Shown piece by piece: positions 24,942 to 34,046 of a stretch of DNA of 64,000 nucleotides. The first letter of the stretch is position 1, and each line of letters opens with the position of its first letter. This DNA is from an uncultured Chloroflexus sp. Its GTDB lineage: Bacteria > Chloroflexota > Chloroflexia > Chloroflexales > Chloroflexaceae. Both the position numbers and the translations under genes were made by a program. The notes under the pieces are model-generated. The model saw only the letters and a list, made by a program, of their open reading frames with translations, ran no database searches and had not been told where the DNA came from. The stretch is from NCBI RefSeq assembly GCF_937951745.1, contig NZ_CALFBQ010000005.1, positions 30,409 through 94,408 of the forward strand, given 5' to 3'.

Positions 24942-26360
24942 ATGGCCGCCACGACGTCGGCACACTCTGAGCGTCTGCCGTTGGCAACTCGCCTCGCCTT
25001 CGGAGCTGGTGATCTCGGTCCGGCGATTGCCACGATTGTTGCGTCGTTCTTTCAGCTCTATTTTCTTACCACTATTGCCGGCTTGCCGCCCGGTCTCGCG
25101 GGTACCGTTCTACTCATTGTCAAAATCTGGGATGCAGTGAATGATCCGATTGTCGGTTGGCTCACTGACAAAACTCAAACCCGTTGGGGACGGCGACGGC
25201 CATGGTTGCTGTTCGGCGCGGCGCCGTTTGGTCTGCTTTTTTTCTTGCAATGGATCGTGCCGCCTTTAGATGTGACCGGTAAGTTTATCTACTACCTAGT
25301 CATTGCGCTGCTTTTTGATACTGCGTTTACAGTAGTAAATGTACCGTACACTGCGCTAACACCTGAACTTACCCGCGACTACGACGAGCGTACAGCACTC
25401 AATTCCTACCGTTTCGCCTTCAGTATCGGTGGTAGTCTACTCGGTGGCATTCTGCATCAGATCATTGTTGGTCAATTTGCCGATCAGCAGACCGGTTATC
25501 TCGTGTCTGGTGCGGTGATCGGTGTGTTGATTGCGGTACCCTTTCTCTGGTGCTTTTTCGGCACGCGCGAACGTTACGAACCTGAGCCCGGCGTGGAAGA
25601 ACTGAGTTTACTTGATCAGATTCGGTATGTGTTCAAAAATCGACCTTTTCTCTTTGTTGTCGGCATCTATATGTTCTCGTGGCTGGCAGTGCAGGTGACA
25701 TCCAGTGTGTTGACCTTCTTTATCGTCTTTTGGCTAGGCAGTGTGCCCCAATTTCCGGCGACTGCGTTTGGGCTGACCTTTGCTAGCGCCAACGATATTA
25801 TTCCAATTATGCTTTTTGCCGTACAGGGTTCGGCGCTGGTCTTTCTGTTTGTATGGAGCGCGATTAGCCGTCGAATCGGTAAGAAGGCAGTGTATATGAT
25901 TGGTAGTCTAATTTGGATTGGCGTACAAGCATTTCTCTTTTTTCTTCAGCCCGAACAAATTACACTAGCGATCGTGCTCGGCGTCATTGCAGGAGCCGGT
26001 GTAGCGACCGCATATCTCATCCCGTGGAGTATGATGCCCGATGTGATCGAGCTGGATGAGTTAGAGACCGGCCAGCGCCGCGAGGGGATGTTCTACGGGT
26101 TTATGGTACTGCTGCAAAAGATAGGTTTGGCACTCGGCCTATTTTTGGTTGGTTTGGCGCTGCAATTTGCCGGCTTCAACGAGAATCTGCTGCCCGGCCA
26201 GCAGCCGGAAAGTGCGCTGTTAGCGATCCGACTGCTGATTGGCCCGCTGCCAACGGTAATCTTGATCTGCGGGATGATCTTGACCGCTTTCTATCCGATC
26301 ACCAAAGCTAGCCACACCGAGACGCTGGCGCGGCTGGCGGCGCGCCATAATCGCGGTTAA
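24942..26360 (+). CDS. GPH-family sugar:cation symporter (major facilitator)
   Basis: The 472-residue protein has twelve predicted membrane helices and the glycoside-pentoside-hexuronide family signature VGWLTDKTQTRWGRRRPWLLFG after helix 2, with DYDERTALNSYR after helix 4 and MMPDVIELDELETGQRREGMFYG in the second half. Members (MelB, XynP, YicJ types) take up oligosaccharides or glycosides with H+ or Na+. The substrate is not predictable. The ATG at 24942 has AAGGAG at about 10 bp. Confidence 0.9.
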   Translation: MAATTSAHSERLPLATRLAFGAGDLGPAIATIVASFFQLYFLTTIAGLPPGLAGTVLLIVKIWDAVNDPIVGWLTDKTQTRWGRRRPWLLFGAAPFGLLFFLQWIVPPLDVTGKFIYYLVIALLFDTAFTVVNVPYTALTPELTRDYDERTALNSYRFAFSIGGSLLGGILHQIIVGQFADQQTGYLVSGAVIGVLIAVPFLWCFFGTRERYEPEPGVEELSLLDQIRYVFKNRPFLFVVGIYMFSWLAVQVTSSVLTFFIVFWLGSVPQFPATAFGLTFASANDIIPIMLFAVQGSALVFLFVWSAISRRIGKKAVYMIGSLIWIGVQAFLFFLQPEQITLAIVLGVIAGAGVATAYLIPWSMMPDVIELDELETGQRREGMFYGFMVLLQKIGLALGLFLVGLALQFAGFNENLLPGQQPESALLAIRLLIGPLPTVILICGMILTAFYPITKASHTETLARLAARHNRG

Positions 26361-26368
26361 GGCGCGAA

Positions 26369-26625
26369 TGTTTTTAATGCAAAGACGCGAAGGGCGCAGA
26401 GGTTTTAAGGGGGGAAATGTGGAGGTTGGTGGTTTTCTCGTAATTTTCTGGCGGCGTGTATAGATGCTGGTATACTAGCCATCTCAGTGTAGACCTCCAT
26501 ACAACAACCCCGTCCCTTATTATCCCTTCGCGTTCTTTGCGCACTCTGCGCCTTTGCGTTAATACTCTCTGTGTCCTTAGCATCCTACGCGCCTTTGCGT
26601 TAAGAGTTCTCTACGCCTTTGTGTC
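26369..26625. repeat. Inverted pair of AACGCAAAGACGC-family repeats
   Basis: At 26369-26410 the plus strand reads AATGCAAAGACGCGAAGGGCGCAGAGG; at 26528-26625 the complementary words appear (TTCTTTGCGCACTCTGCGCCTTTGCGTTAA, then again CGCCTTTGCGTTAAGAG). The two ends are in opposite orientation around about 120 bp of unrelated sequence. The right part abuts the nth stop codon. No gene is seen inside. Confidence 0.65.
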
Positions 26626-27286
26626 ACCGGCTGCGCGTGACCCCAATCCGCGGGCACACGTTGCGGATTGGACAGATGCTGCACCGCGGCGATGTAGGGT
26701 GGCAGATGTTTTGTCCCAATGTAACCAACAATCGGTTGATCGGAATCCAATAGCGTTGCGGCAGCTTAGCCCGCAGCGCCATTTCGGTCTCTTCGGGGGT
26801 GCGGGTTTGCACATAACCCCAGCGGTTACAGATGCGGTGGACGTGAATATCAACGCAGATGCCGGGTAAGCCAAAGCCGGCAGTGACCACCAGATTGGCC
26901 GTCTTGCGGCCCACGCCGGGCAATGTGAGCAGTTCATCAAGGTCAGACGGCACTGCACCGTTGTACTTTTCAAGCAGAATCCGGCAGATAGCGACAATCT
27001 GGCGTGCTTTGACCCGATAAAAGCCAACCGGATAGATCAGCTCGGCAATCCGCTCTTCACCCAGTTCCAGCATCGCTGCCGGCGTATCGGCAATGGCAAA
27101 CAGGCGTGGCGCCACTACGGCGGTCAGAGTGTCTTTCGTGCGCAGGCTGAGGATGGTGGCAATCAAAATGCGGAATGGCGTCTGGCTCACTTCCCCCATC
27201 TGGTCGATTAGTGGAAGCGTAAACTTAGCCAATTCGCGTTCCAATGTATCTAACACCTGCTCGATCGGGAACTGCGTCGCAGTCAC
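26624..27286 (-). CDS. nth: Endonuclease III (DNA glycosylase/AP lyase)
   Basis: The 220-residue enzyme removes oxidised pyrimidines and nicks abasic sites in base excision repair. It shows the helix-hairpin-helix LPGVGRKTANLV with catalytic Lys128, the catalytic aspartate in VDIHVHRICNRWG (Asp146), and the [4Fe-4S] ligands C-x6-C-x2-C-x5-C (Cys195, 202, 205, 211). The start is GTG at 27286, directly downstream of AGGAGG; a longer frame to 27388 has no ribosome binding site. The C-terminus is adjacent to a dispersed repeat. Confidence 0.94.
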   Translation of the reverse strand: MTATQFPIEQVLDTLERELAKFTLPLIDQMGEVSQTPFRILIATILSLRTKDTLTAVVAPRLFAIADTPAAMLELGEERIAELIYPVGFYRVKARQIVAICRILLEKYNGAVPSDLDELLTLPGVGRKTANLVVTAGFGLPGICVDIHVHRICNRWGYVQTRTPEETEMALRAKLPQRYWIPINRLLVTLGQNICHPTSPRCSICPIRNVCPRIGVTRSR

Positions 27287-27408
27287 AAAACCTCCTCTTC
27301 CTCCTAGCAAACTGCGCTGGCATGCCGTATGATGATACTCGAAACCATTGGCGCAAGGCAACTCGTGCTGCGTTGGGCGCAAGTTCAATTCACTCTAGGA
27401 GCGTGTTC

Positions 27409-28857
27409 GTGAATAAACGCTGGTTCATCTGGGGGATGGTCGCACTTCTGCTCGCGTCCTGCGCTACTGCGCCGCCCGCGCCCCTGCCATCCCCCACGGC
27501 CACGCCTGTCGCAGAGGCGCCAACCGCTGTCCCCACGCTGTTGCCGGCCACAGCAACGGCAGCAGTAGCATCACCGACGCTTGTCCCTGCTGCTACCCTA
27601 CCCGCCCCAGTCTATTTGATCCACAACGGTCAGGTCATGCGTCTCGAACCCGATGGTAACCGCCTCGTCCAGATCACCTACGAACCGCAGCCGGTGCGCG
27701 AGCTGAGTGTAGCTGAAAACGGGACGTTGGTCTATCTTACCGGCGATGAACTGGTCGTTCTCGATGGCGTGGGCCGGCGAGCTTTGGTTCGCGAGCAGTC
27801 CATCAGCTATCCTCGCATTTCGCCTGATGGCCAGAAGGTCGTTTACCATCTCACCGATCCGGCCCCCGGCTTGATCGTCGGGCGTGAAGATTCGCCGAGC
27901 GGTGTGTACCTCAGTTACATCACTGGCGGGTGGCCTAGCTTGGGGCGTGCCGATGATCCTGAGCCGGCTGAACCAGATGTCGCCAATCCGGCGTGGCGTT
28001 ATATACCAGTTGCGTGGTCGCCGAACGGCGTGCAGATCTTGCTTTTCGCGGTGATGCTCCCGGAAATGGGCATACCCGGTGGTGAAGTGATGATTATCGG
28101 GCCGGAAGACGAGCCGGTGCGCGCCTTTAGTTGTTGCGAAGAGGAGCTGTGGAGCGTTGATAGCCGTGAGATAACGGTGGCGGGCGGCGGTCCCGGACCT
28201 GATATTCGGTTTGGCCTCTACCGGATCGACTCTATTAGCGGCGAGGAATTCGCAGTTCTTGAGAGCCGCGAAACAGCGATCCCGTTGGTGCGCGCGCCGC
28301 AACGGCTGGCCGATGGTGTGATCTACGCGTTTGTAGAAATGGCACCAGCCAGTGAGTATAGCTGGGACTATCCCTTTCGCCCGCAAATGGTACAGGTTAG
28401 CGATAATGGCGTGATCACACCGCTGCGCCCAGAACAATTTGATGAACCGGTGCTGGTCTTGTGGGATCGGCAAGGGCAAGGCGCGCTGGTGCGCTTTGCC
28501 GACAGCGAGTCGTTCGTCTGGTTGCCGGCTGATCCAGCCTTACCGCCGCTCATTACTGCCGCTGCCGGATTTGCCTTAACGTGGACGCCGGCGGCGGATC
28601 TGGCGGCGCACGATTGCGCGCTCTTTTCCCCGCTGTCCCCGCAAGCGGCGCCGGAACGCCGTTACGATCCGGCGGTCGCTGATGTGCAAGGCCGGCTGGC
28701 GGCGCTCGGCTTCGATCCCGGCCCGGTTGATGGTCTGTTCGGCCCGACGACCGCCGTTGCGGTTCGCGCCTTCCGTGCCACTGCTGGTCTCCCAGCGGGG
28801 GATAGCATTGATTGCGCGACGTGGCAAGCGTTATTAGCCCGCAGCATTGCGTTGTAA
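27409..28857 (+). CDS. Lipoprotein with beta-propeller-like domain and peptidoglycan-binding domain
   Basis: The 482-residue product starts with a GTG at 27409 (AGGAG at good spacing), a signal sequence and the lipobox LLLASC (Cys18), then a Pro/Thr/Ala-rich spacer to about residue 65. The central 330 residues contain PD40/TolB-like repeats (YPRISPDGQKVVYHLTD, YIPVAWSPNGVQILLF). The last 60 residues form a PG_binding_1 domain (VQGRLAALGFDPGPVDGLFG). It is anchored in the outer face of the membrane and probably touches the cell wall. The function of the propeller part is unknown. Confidence 0.8.
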   Translation: MNKRWFIWGMVALLLASCATAPPAPLPSPTATPVAEAPTAVPTLLPATATAAVASPTLVPAATLPAPVYLIHNGQVMRLEPDGNRLVQITYEPQPVRELSVAENGTLVYLTGDELVVLDGVGRRALVREQSISYPRISPDGQKVVYHLTDPAPGLIVGREDSPSGVYLSYITGGWPSLGRADDPEPAEPDVANPAWRYIPVAWSPNGVQILLFAVMLPEMGIPGGEVMIIGPEDEPVRAFSCCEEELWSVDSREITVAGGGPGPDIRFGLYRIDSISGEEFAVLESRETAIPLVRAPQRLADGVIYAFVEMAPASEYSWDYPFRPQMVQVSDNGVITPLRPEQFDEPVLVLWDRQGQGALVRFADSESFVWLPADPALPPLITAAAGFALTWTPAADLAAHDCALFSPLSPQAAPERRYDPAVADVQGRLAALGFDPGPVDGLFGPTTAVAVRAFRATAGLPAGDSIDCATWQALLARSIAL

Positions 28858-29020
28858 GAGGGCCAACCTGCCGGCATTGCGAGGAGGTGCAGTCACATCG
28901 CTTAGCTATGGGCCGGTTGTCCGCAGCAATCTTCATTGCCGGCGAGCATAATGCCAGTAGCGAAACCATGCGGTATCTTAGCTGTTGCACGCCATAAAGC
29001 ACTGAAGATTCACAACACCG

Positions 29021-29518
29021 ATGATCATGATCCCGCCTGATCTCGCCGAACGGATTACCGCCATTCACGCTGCGTCGCACCGGCTGGTGCTGGCGTTTGC
29101 CGGCGCGGGCAGCGTAGGATTGGCGTGGCTGCATGCGATTGCAGGATCGTCGCGCACGGTGCTGGAAGCGCTTGACGCTTACTCAACGCGGTCGCGGATC
29201 GCGATCACCGGCGCCATCAATGCCCCGGCAGTCAGCGCCGAAACGGCGCAAGCGATGGCAATATGGGCCTATCGGCGGGCGCAAGCGTTGAGTGACGGCG
29301 AATGGCCGCTGCTGGGGGTTGGCCTCACGGCGGCGATCATCACCGACCGCGAACGGCGCGGCGCTGATCAAGCCTTTCTCGCCATCCACACCGCCACTGG
29401 CATCGAGACCGGCCATCTCGCGCTGGCCCGCGCCAACCAGCAGCGAATTGATCAAGAAATTCTGATCAGCCGCTGGCTGATCGATGAAATCGCCCGCGCA
29501 TGTGGTATCCCATCGTAA
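29021..29518 (+). CDS. CinA C-terminal domain-like protein
   Basis: The 165-residue protein resembles the CinA/PncC (nicotinamide-nucleotide amidase) C-terminal domain in its divergent form: LVLAFAGAGSVGLAWLHAIAGSSRTVLEALDAYS, then SAETAQAMAIWAYRRA and LLGVGLTAAIITDR. In true amidases the first segment is AESCTGGLL; here the Ser/Thr and Gly-Gly are replaced, so catalysis of that kind is doubtful. Similar stand-alone or fused domains are known without assigned function. The ribosome binding site is weak; an ATG two codons later is equally possible. Confidence 0.6.
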   Translation: MIMIPPDLAERITAIHAASHRLVLAFAGAGSVGLAWLHAIAGSSRTVLEALDAYSTRSRIAITGAINAPAVSAETAQAMAIWAYRRAQALSDGEWPLLGVGLTAAIITDRERRGADQAFLAIHTATGIETGHLALARANQQRIDQEILISRWLIDEIARACGIPS

Positions 29519-30009
29519 AGCCGCGTAGCCATGCGGCGCTGGCCGGCAATATAGTGCCGTGTAACCGTGCAGCTTGGCAACCGGTCTCCTCGCTCTGTTT
29601 TCTATTTACACCTCATCTGCTCTTAACCGCCGCGACTTCGTGAAGAATAGCGCATTCCGGCGCGACATGACTCAATTTCTTGACAATTTGCCCGCCCTAT
29701 GGTACTGTTCAGACATTCTGCACGTCTCCAAATCAGCGCATAATGAACAAAGTGCACCACACAAAGTTGTGCTGAGCAACGCGAGCGGGAGGCATCAACG
29801 GTTGATCGACCGCTTATTTGACATACCTTTTTCTGCGCGTCATCTTGGCGCGATCTACTTACGGATGGCGAGGTGGGAGCAGCACGGGAGTGAACCATCA
29901 GATACTCTGCGGCGTTGGGTAGCGTCGCATCGGGGGCGCGCAAATCGTGGCTGCTGCCAACTCTGAGTCATCATAGCCGGGTGTTCATCTTAGGAGCGAG
30001 GAGGTTTCT
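29519..30009. other. Long leader region before the ABC importer operon
   Basis: No gene is supported in these 491 bp. A perfect TTGACA box with a weaker -10 lies at 29680-29708. A short imperfect hairpin (AGCCGC / GCGGC) follows the preceding stop. Two overlapping frames, one on each strand, lack ribosome binding sites and family resemblance. About 300 bp of transcribed leader would separate the promoter from the GTG at 30010. Confidence 0.5.
29680..29708 (+). promoter_or_regulatory. Candidate sigma-70 promoter for the peptide ABC importer operon
   Basis: A perfect -35 TTGACA (29680-29685) is followed after 17 bp by TACTGT (29703-29708), itself preceded by TGG as in the extended -10 elements seen elsewhere. 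It is about 300 bp upstream of the substrate-binding protein gene, implying a long leader. Confidence 0.55.
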
Positions 30010-31851
30010 GTGTCGTACAAACGTCTTTGGGTATGGATCACCCTAATGGCAGTGGCAGCGATCATGTTAGCAGCGTGTGGCCAGCAGCAGCAGGCGCAGC
30101 CAACGGCTGCCCCAGCCGAGCAACCCACGGCTGTGCCACAGCTAACGGCTGCCCCAGCCGAGCAACCCACGGCTGCCCCGGCGCAACCAACGGCTGAGCC
30201 GGCTCCGATCACGCCGCCGGCTGCGCAACCGGGTGGCAAATTGACTATTCTCTACTGGCAGGCGGTAACGACGCTCAACCCGCATTTGGCGACCGGTACG
30301 AAAGACTTCGACGGCGCAACTGTCATCCTTGAGCCGCTAGCGCGCTACGACCAGAACGATGAACTGGTGCCTTTCCTTGCCGCTGAGATTCCAACCGTTG
30401 AGAACGGTGGTGTTGCACCTGATGGCACCAGCGTAACTTGGAAGATCAAACCGGGCCTCAAATGGTCGGATGGTACAGACTTTACGATTGAAGATATCAT
30501 CTTCACGTGGAAGTACTGCGCCGATCCAGCAACGGCTTGCACTACGAAGGCAGCGTTCGATCCGATCGCGAACATCGAAAAGATCGATGACACCACGCTA
30601 AAGATTACGTGGAAGGAACCGACTGCCGATCCGTACATTGCGTTCGTTGGCCCCTTCGGTATGATTTTGCAACAGAAGCAGTTTGGTAACTGCATTGGCG
30701 CGGCGGCCAGCACCAGCGCCGAATGCCAAGCGGCGAATCTGGCCCCGATCGGCACCAACGCGTGGAAGCTGCGCGAACTGCGCCCCGGTGACACGGTGCT
30801 GTACGAGCGCAACCCCTTCTTCCGCGATGCTGATAAGGTCTTCTTCGACGAAGTCGAGATCAAGGGTGGTGGCGACGCAACTTCGGCGGCGCGCGCCGTC
30901 TGCGAGACGGGTGAAGTCGATTTCGCGTGGAACTTGCAGATCCCGAAGGCGGTGCTCGAGCCGATCTTGAATAGCGGCAAGTGTGATGCGATTGCCGGTG
31001 GTTCGTTCGGTGTCGAGCGCATTGTGGTTAACTTTGCCAATCCCGATCCGGCATTGGGCGACAAGCGCAGCGAGCCTGATCAGCCGCATCCGTTCCTGAC
31101 CGATCCGGCGGTGCGACGTGCGATCTCGCTGGCAATTGATCGCAAGGCGATTGCCGAGCAGCTCTATGGCCCGACCGGCGAGCCGACTTGCAACATTCTA
31201 GTGGTACCGGCAGCCTTCAATTCACCCAATACCACTTGTGAGCGTAATGTTGAAGAGGCAAAGCGTATTCTCGAAGAGGCAGGGTGGAAGTTGAACGGCC
31301 CAGTGCGCGAAAAGAATGGCGTCAAGCTGATCGTCAGCTTCCAGACCAGCATTAACACGCTGCGCCAAGGCGAGCAGGCGATCATCAAGTCGAACCTTGC
31401 TGAGATTGGGATTCAGGTCAACGTCAAGGCAATTAATGCAGCGGTCTTCTTTGGCGGCGATGCAGGTAATCCCGATACGCTGAACAAGTTCTACGCCGAC
31501 CTGCAAATGTATACCAACGGCCCGAACTCGGCTGATCCGCAGCAGTACCTGCAAGGCTGGATCTGCGCTGAAGTGTCGTCGTCGGCCAATCAGTGGAATG
31601 GTAGCAACGATGGCCGCTACTGCAACCCCGAATATGACGCGCTCTTCGAGCAGTTGAAGACCGAACTCGATCCAGAACGCCGCGCGCAACTAGCCATCCA
31701 AATGAATGATCTGCTGGTGAATGATGGCGCGGTGATCCCGCTGATCAATCGCCGCACGCCCAATGCCAAGCTGAAGAACCTCGAAGGCCCGACCTTCAAT
31801 ACGTTTGACAGCAGCATTTGGAATATCGCAATGTGGCGGCGTGTGCCCTAA
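30010..31851 (+). CDS. Peptide/nickel-type ABC importer, substrate-binding lipoprotein
   Basis: This 613-residue protein belongs to SBP family 5 (DppA/OppA/NikA). It has a signal sequence with lipobox MLAAC (Cys23), then a spacer with repeated PTAAPAEQ units to about residue 75, and the binding domain with LTILYWQAVTTLNPHLATG, WKIKPGLKWSDGTDFTIEDIIFTW and AVRRAISLAIDRKAIAEQLYG. Four or more cysteines in the binding domain may form disulfides. The GTG start at 30010 has AGGAGG upstream. Two permease genes follow; no ATPase gene is adjacent, so ATPases must be encoded elsewhere. Ligand unknown, probably peptides. Confidence 0.93.
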   Translation: MSYKRLWVWITLMAVAAIMLAACGQQQQAQPTAAPAEQPTAVPQLTAAPAEQPTAAPAQPTAEPAPITPPAAQPGGKLTILYWQAVTTLNPHLATGTKDFDGATVILEPLARYDQNDELVPFLAAEIPTVENGGVAPDGTSVTWKIKPGLKWSDGTDFTIEDIIFTWKYCADPATACTTKAAFDPIANIEKIDDTTLKITWKEPTADPYIAFVGPFGMILQQKQFGNCIGAAASTSAECQAANLAPIGTNAWKLRELRPGDTVLYERNPFFRDADKVFFDEVEIKGGGDATSAARAVCETGEVDFAWNLQIPKAVLEPILNSGKCDAIAGGSFGVERIVVNFANPDPALGDKRSEPDQPHPFLTDPAVRRAISLAIDRKAIAEQLYGPTGEPTCNILVVPAAFNSPNTTCERNVEEAKRILEEAGWKLNGPVREKNGVKLIVSFQTSINTLRQGEQAIIKSNLAEIGIQVNVKAINAAVFFGGDAGNPDTLNKFYADLQMYTNGPNSADPQQYLQGWICAEVSSSANQWNGSNDGRYCNPEYDALFEQLKTELDPERRAQLAIQMNDLLVNDGAVIPLINRRTPNAKLKNLEGPTFNTFDSSIWNIAMWRRVP

Positions 31852-31874
31852 GCGGTGATATGGGCAGTGAGATG

Positions 31875-31904
31875 GCAGAGACGCACATCAGCGTGCGTCT
31901 CTGC
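31875..31904. terminator. Intercistronic hairpin after the substrate-binding protein gene
   Basis: A perfect 12-bp stem (GCAGAGACGCAC and its complement) with a six-base loop lies 23 bp after the stop and 53 bp before the permease start. As in other importers, it may cause partial termination or protect the upstream mRNA, raising the level of binding protein over permease. A near-identical stem occurs at 48037. Confidence 0.65.
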
Positions 31905-31957
31905 TATGTTCGATAGTTGGTTAGGTAGGCATTGTGCGCGGTCTGGGGGCGATACAC

Positions 31958-32917
31958 ATGTTGCAATACATTATTCGACGCATATTGATTGCGATTCCTA
32001 CCCTCTTGATTATCAGCTTTGTGATCTTTGCCGTACTTGCGCTTGCCCCCGGCGATCCTTTGGCGCAGTTTGCGCTTAATCCGGCGATTCCTGAGTCGAC
32101 CCGTGAATTGATCCGGATTCAGTTTGGGCTTGATCAGCCATGGCCGGTGCGCTATGTGCGTTGGATTACCTCATTGCTACGCGGTGATTGGGGTTTTTCG
32201 TTCGGTACGCGCGGGCCGGTGCTTGACTTGATTTGGCAGCGCTTGCCGCAGACGTTAATAGTAGTCGGAACAGCATATCTGATTGCAGTCTTGCTAGCAA
32301 TTCCGATTGGGATCATCTCTGCTGTGAAACAATATTCGATTTTTGATAATGTGGCTACGTTTTTTGCATTTGTTGGGTTCTCAGTTCCTTCTTTTTTCAC
32401 TGGCCTTGTCTTGATGCTGGTGTTTGCGATTAATCTTAAGTGGTTTCCAATTGTTTACAATACGACCTTGCAAGTTGTGGACTGGGATACCTTCGTGCAG
32501 CAAGTTCGGCAAATGGCCTTGCCGGTGACGGTGTTGGTTGTGCAGCAGACAGCGGCGCTGACTCGCTTTATGCGCTCGTCGATGCTTGATAACCTGAACC
32601 TTGATTATGTGCGCACGGCGCGGGCAAAGGGTCTCAGCGACCGGATGGTAGTGTTGCGCCATGTGCTAGTGAATAGTCTGATACCGGTGGTGACGCTGAT
32701 TGCGCTCGGTATTCCTACTATATTCGCTGGTGCGATTATTACCGAGAATCTGTTTCGGGTGAATGGTTTAGGCGCCTTGCTGATTACCTCGATCAATAAT
32801 TCTGACACTCCCGTAGTGATGGCGTTAACGTTTATTTTTGCGATTCTGACCGTTGTGTTCAACTTAATCGCTGATATTCTTTATGGGGTGCTTGATCCAC
32901 GGGTACGTTATTCGTAA
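31958..32917 (+). CDS. Peptide ABC importer permease, DppB type
   Basis: The 319-residue permease has six membrane helices, the family N-terminus MLQYIIRRILIAIPTLLIISF, and the cytoplasmic EAA loop VRTARAKGLSDRMVVLRHVLVNSLIP that contacts the ATPase. It pairs with the DppC-type permease encoded 51 bp downstream. The ATG at 31958 has GGGGGCG upstream; a longer frame to 31934 lacks the conserved start. Confidence 0.94.
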   Translation: MLQYIIRRILIAIPTLLIISFVIFAVLALAPGDPLAQFALNPAIPESTRELIRIQFGLDQPWPVRYVRWITSLLRGDWGFSFGTRGPVLDLIWQRLPQTLIVVGTAYLIAVLLAIPIGIISAVKQYSIFDNVATFFAFVGFSVPSFFTGLVLMLVFAINLKWFPIVYNTTLQVVDWDTFVQQVRQMALPVTVLVVQQTAALTRFMRSSMLDNLNLDYVRTARAKGLSDRMVVLRHVLVNSLIPVVTLIALGIPTIFAGAIITENLFRVNGLGALLITSINNSDTPVVMALTFIFAILTVVFNLIADILYGVLDPRVRYS

Positions 32918-32968
32918 TGCGCAACACTGCCATCGTTTAGGGTCATCATCGGAAAGGGTGAGCGTTCG

Positions 32969-33997
32969 ATGTCTGAAATAGAACTCAATGGCGCTGTCGG
33001 TCTCTCTCCCAGCGCCCGCGCCCAGCAGATGACCAGCCGTATGCCAGCGAAACCACGCACGTTGCTTAGTGATGCGTGGCGACGGTTTCGCAAGCACCGG
33101 CTTGCGATGCTAGGGGTCTTTGTATTGTTGACGCTAGCCTTGGTATCATTCGTCGGGCCATATTTCTACGTTCCGCGCTTGGCTGCCGAGCTTGAGTCAA
33201 TTGGCTCGCCATTCTTGCAGGATCGGGTTGATCTGCAAACGGCGATTGATCATCTGGATTTTCTCAATATCTTGTCAGGGCCAAGCGCAATTCATCCCTT
33301 TGGCACCGATGATCTGGGCCGTGATCTGTTGGCGCGTGCGCTCTATGGCGGGCGGGTGTCGCTGATGGTTGGCCTGACGGCGATGGCAATTGCGATTTCG
33401 CTGGGCACGATTATCGGCGCGACAGCAGGCTTTTTCGGGGGGATTATTGACCAGATTTTGATGCGAATCACCGATCTTTTCCTTTCATTACCGGCGATTC
33501 CACTCACCTTGCTGGTGGTCTATTTGTTTCGCGATCCGGTGATTAAGGCAATGGGATCGCCTGAAGCCGGTATCTTTACGATTGTGGTGACAGTGATCGG
33601 TTGTTTGGCATGGATGAGCACGGCCCGCATTGTGCGCGCGTCGTTCCTCTCGTTGAAAGAGAAGGAGTTTGTCGAGGCGGCGACGGCGCTAGGGGTGAGC
33701 CGGCCAGCAATTATGTTCCGCCATATTCTGCCGAATGCGATTGGCCCGATCATCGTCGCCGCCACGCTCGAAGTCGGTAGCGCGATTATTACTGAGTCGA
33801 CTCTCTCCTTTCTTGGCGTTGGCTTTCCCCCTGACACGCCAACGTGGGGCCGGCTGGTGACCGATGGCAGCCAGTATCTGCAAGCGGCGCCGTGGTTGGC
33901 GCTGTTCCCCGGCGGGTTGATCTTTTTGACAGTGCTGAGTATCAATTTTGTCGGTGACGGGTTGCGCGATGCGCTCGATCCGCGATCGCGGTTGTGA
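32969..33997 (+). CDS. Peptide ABC importer permease, DppC type
   Basis: The 342-residue permease has a cytoplasmic N-terminal extension, a first helix near residues 48-66, the HPFGTDDLGRDLLARALYGGRVSL segment diagnostic of DppC/OppC, and the EAA loop FVEAATALGVSRPAIMFRHILPNAIGP. The C-terminus ends GDGLRDALDPRSRL as usual. It forms the heterodimeric membrane channel with the preceding permease. The start at 32969 has GGAAAGGG at about 10 bp. Confidence 0.94.
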   Translation: MSEIELNGAVGLSPSARAQQMTSRMPAKPRTLLSDAWRRFRKHRLAMLGVFVLLTLALVSFVGPYFYVPRLAAELESIGSPFLQDRVDLQTAIDHLDFLNILSGPSAIHPFGTDDLGRDLLARALYGGRVSLMVGLTAMAIAISLGTIIGATAGFFGGIIDQILMRITDLFLSLPAIPLTLLVVYLFRDPVIKAMGSPEAGIFTIVVTVIGCLAWMSTARIVRASFLSLKEKEFVEAATALGVSRPAIMFRHILPNAIGPIIVAATLEVGSAIITESTLSFLGVGFPPDTPTWGRLVTDGSQYLQAAPWLALFPGGLIFLTVLSINFVGDGLRDALDPRSRL

Positions 33998-34046
33998 GGT
34001 ACAATGATGCCGGCATACAGGCGTTTTTTGTCACCGGAACCCGAAT

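Noticed and set aside
27598..28479. 293-codon minus-strand frame inside the lipoprotein gene
   Set aside because: Antisense shadow without ribosome binding site; the plus-strand frame has a lipobox and a recognised peptidoglycan-binding domain.
29574..29966. Pair of overlapping small frames before the ABC importer operon
   Set aside because: Both strands are open over the same stretch, neither has a ribosome binding site, and a good TTGACA promoter box lies inside.
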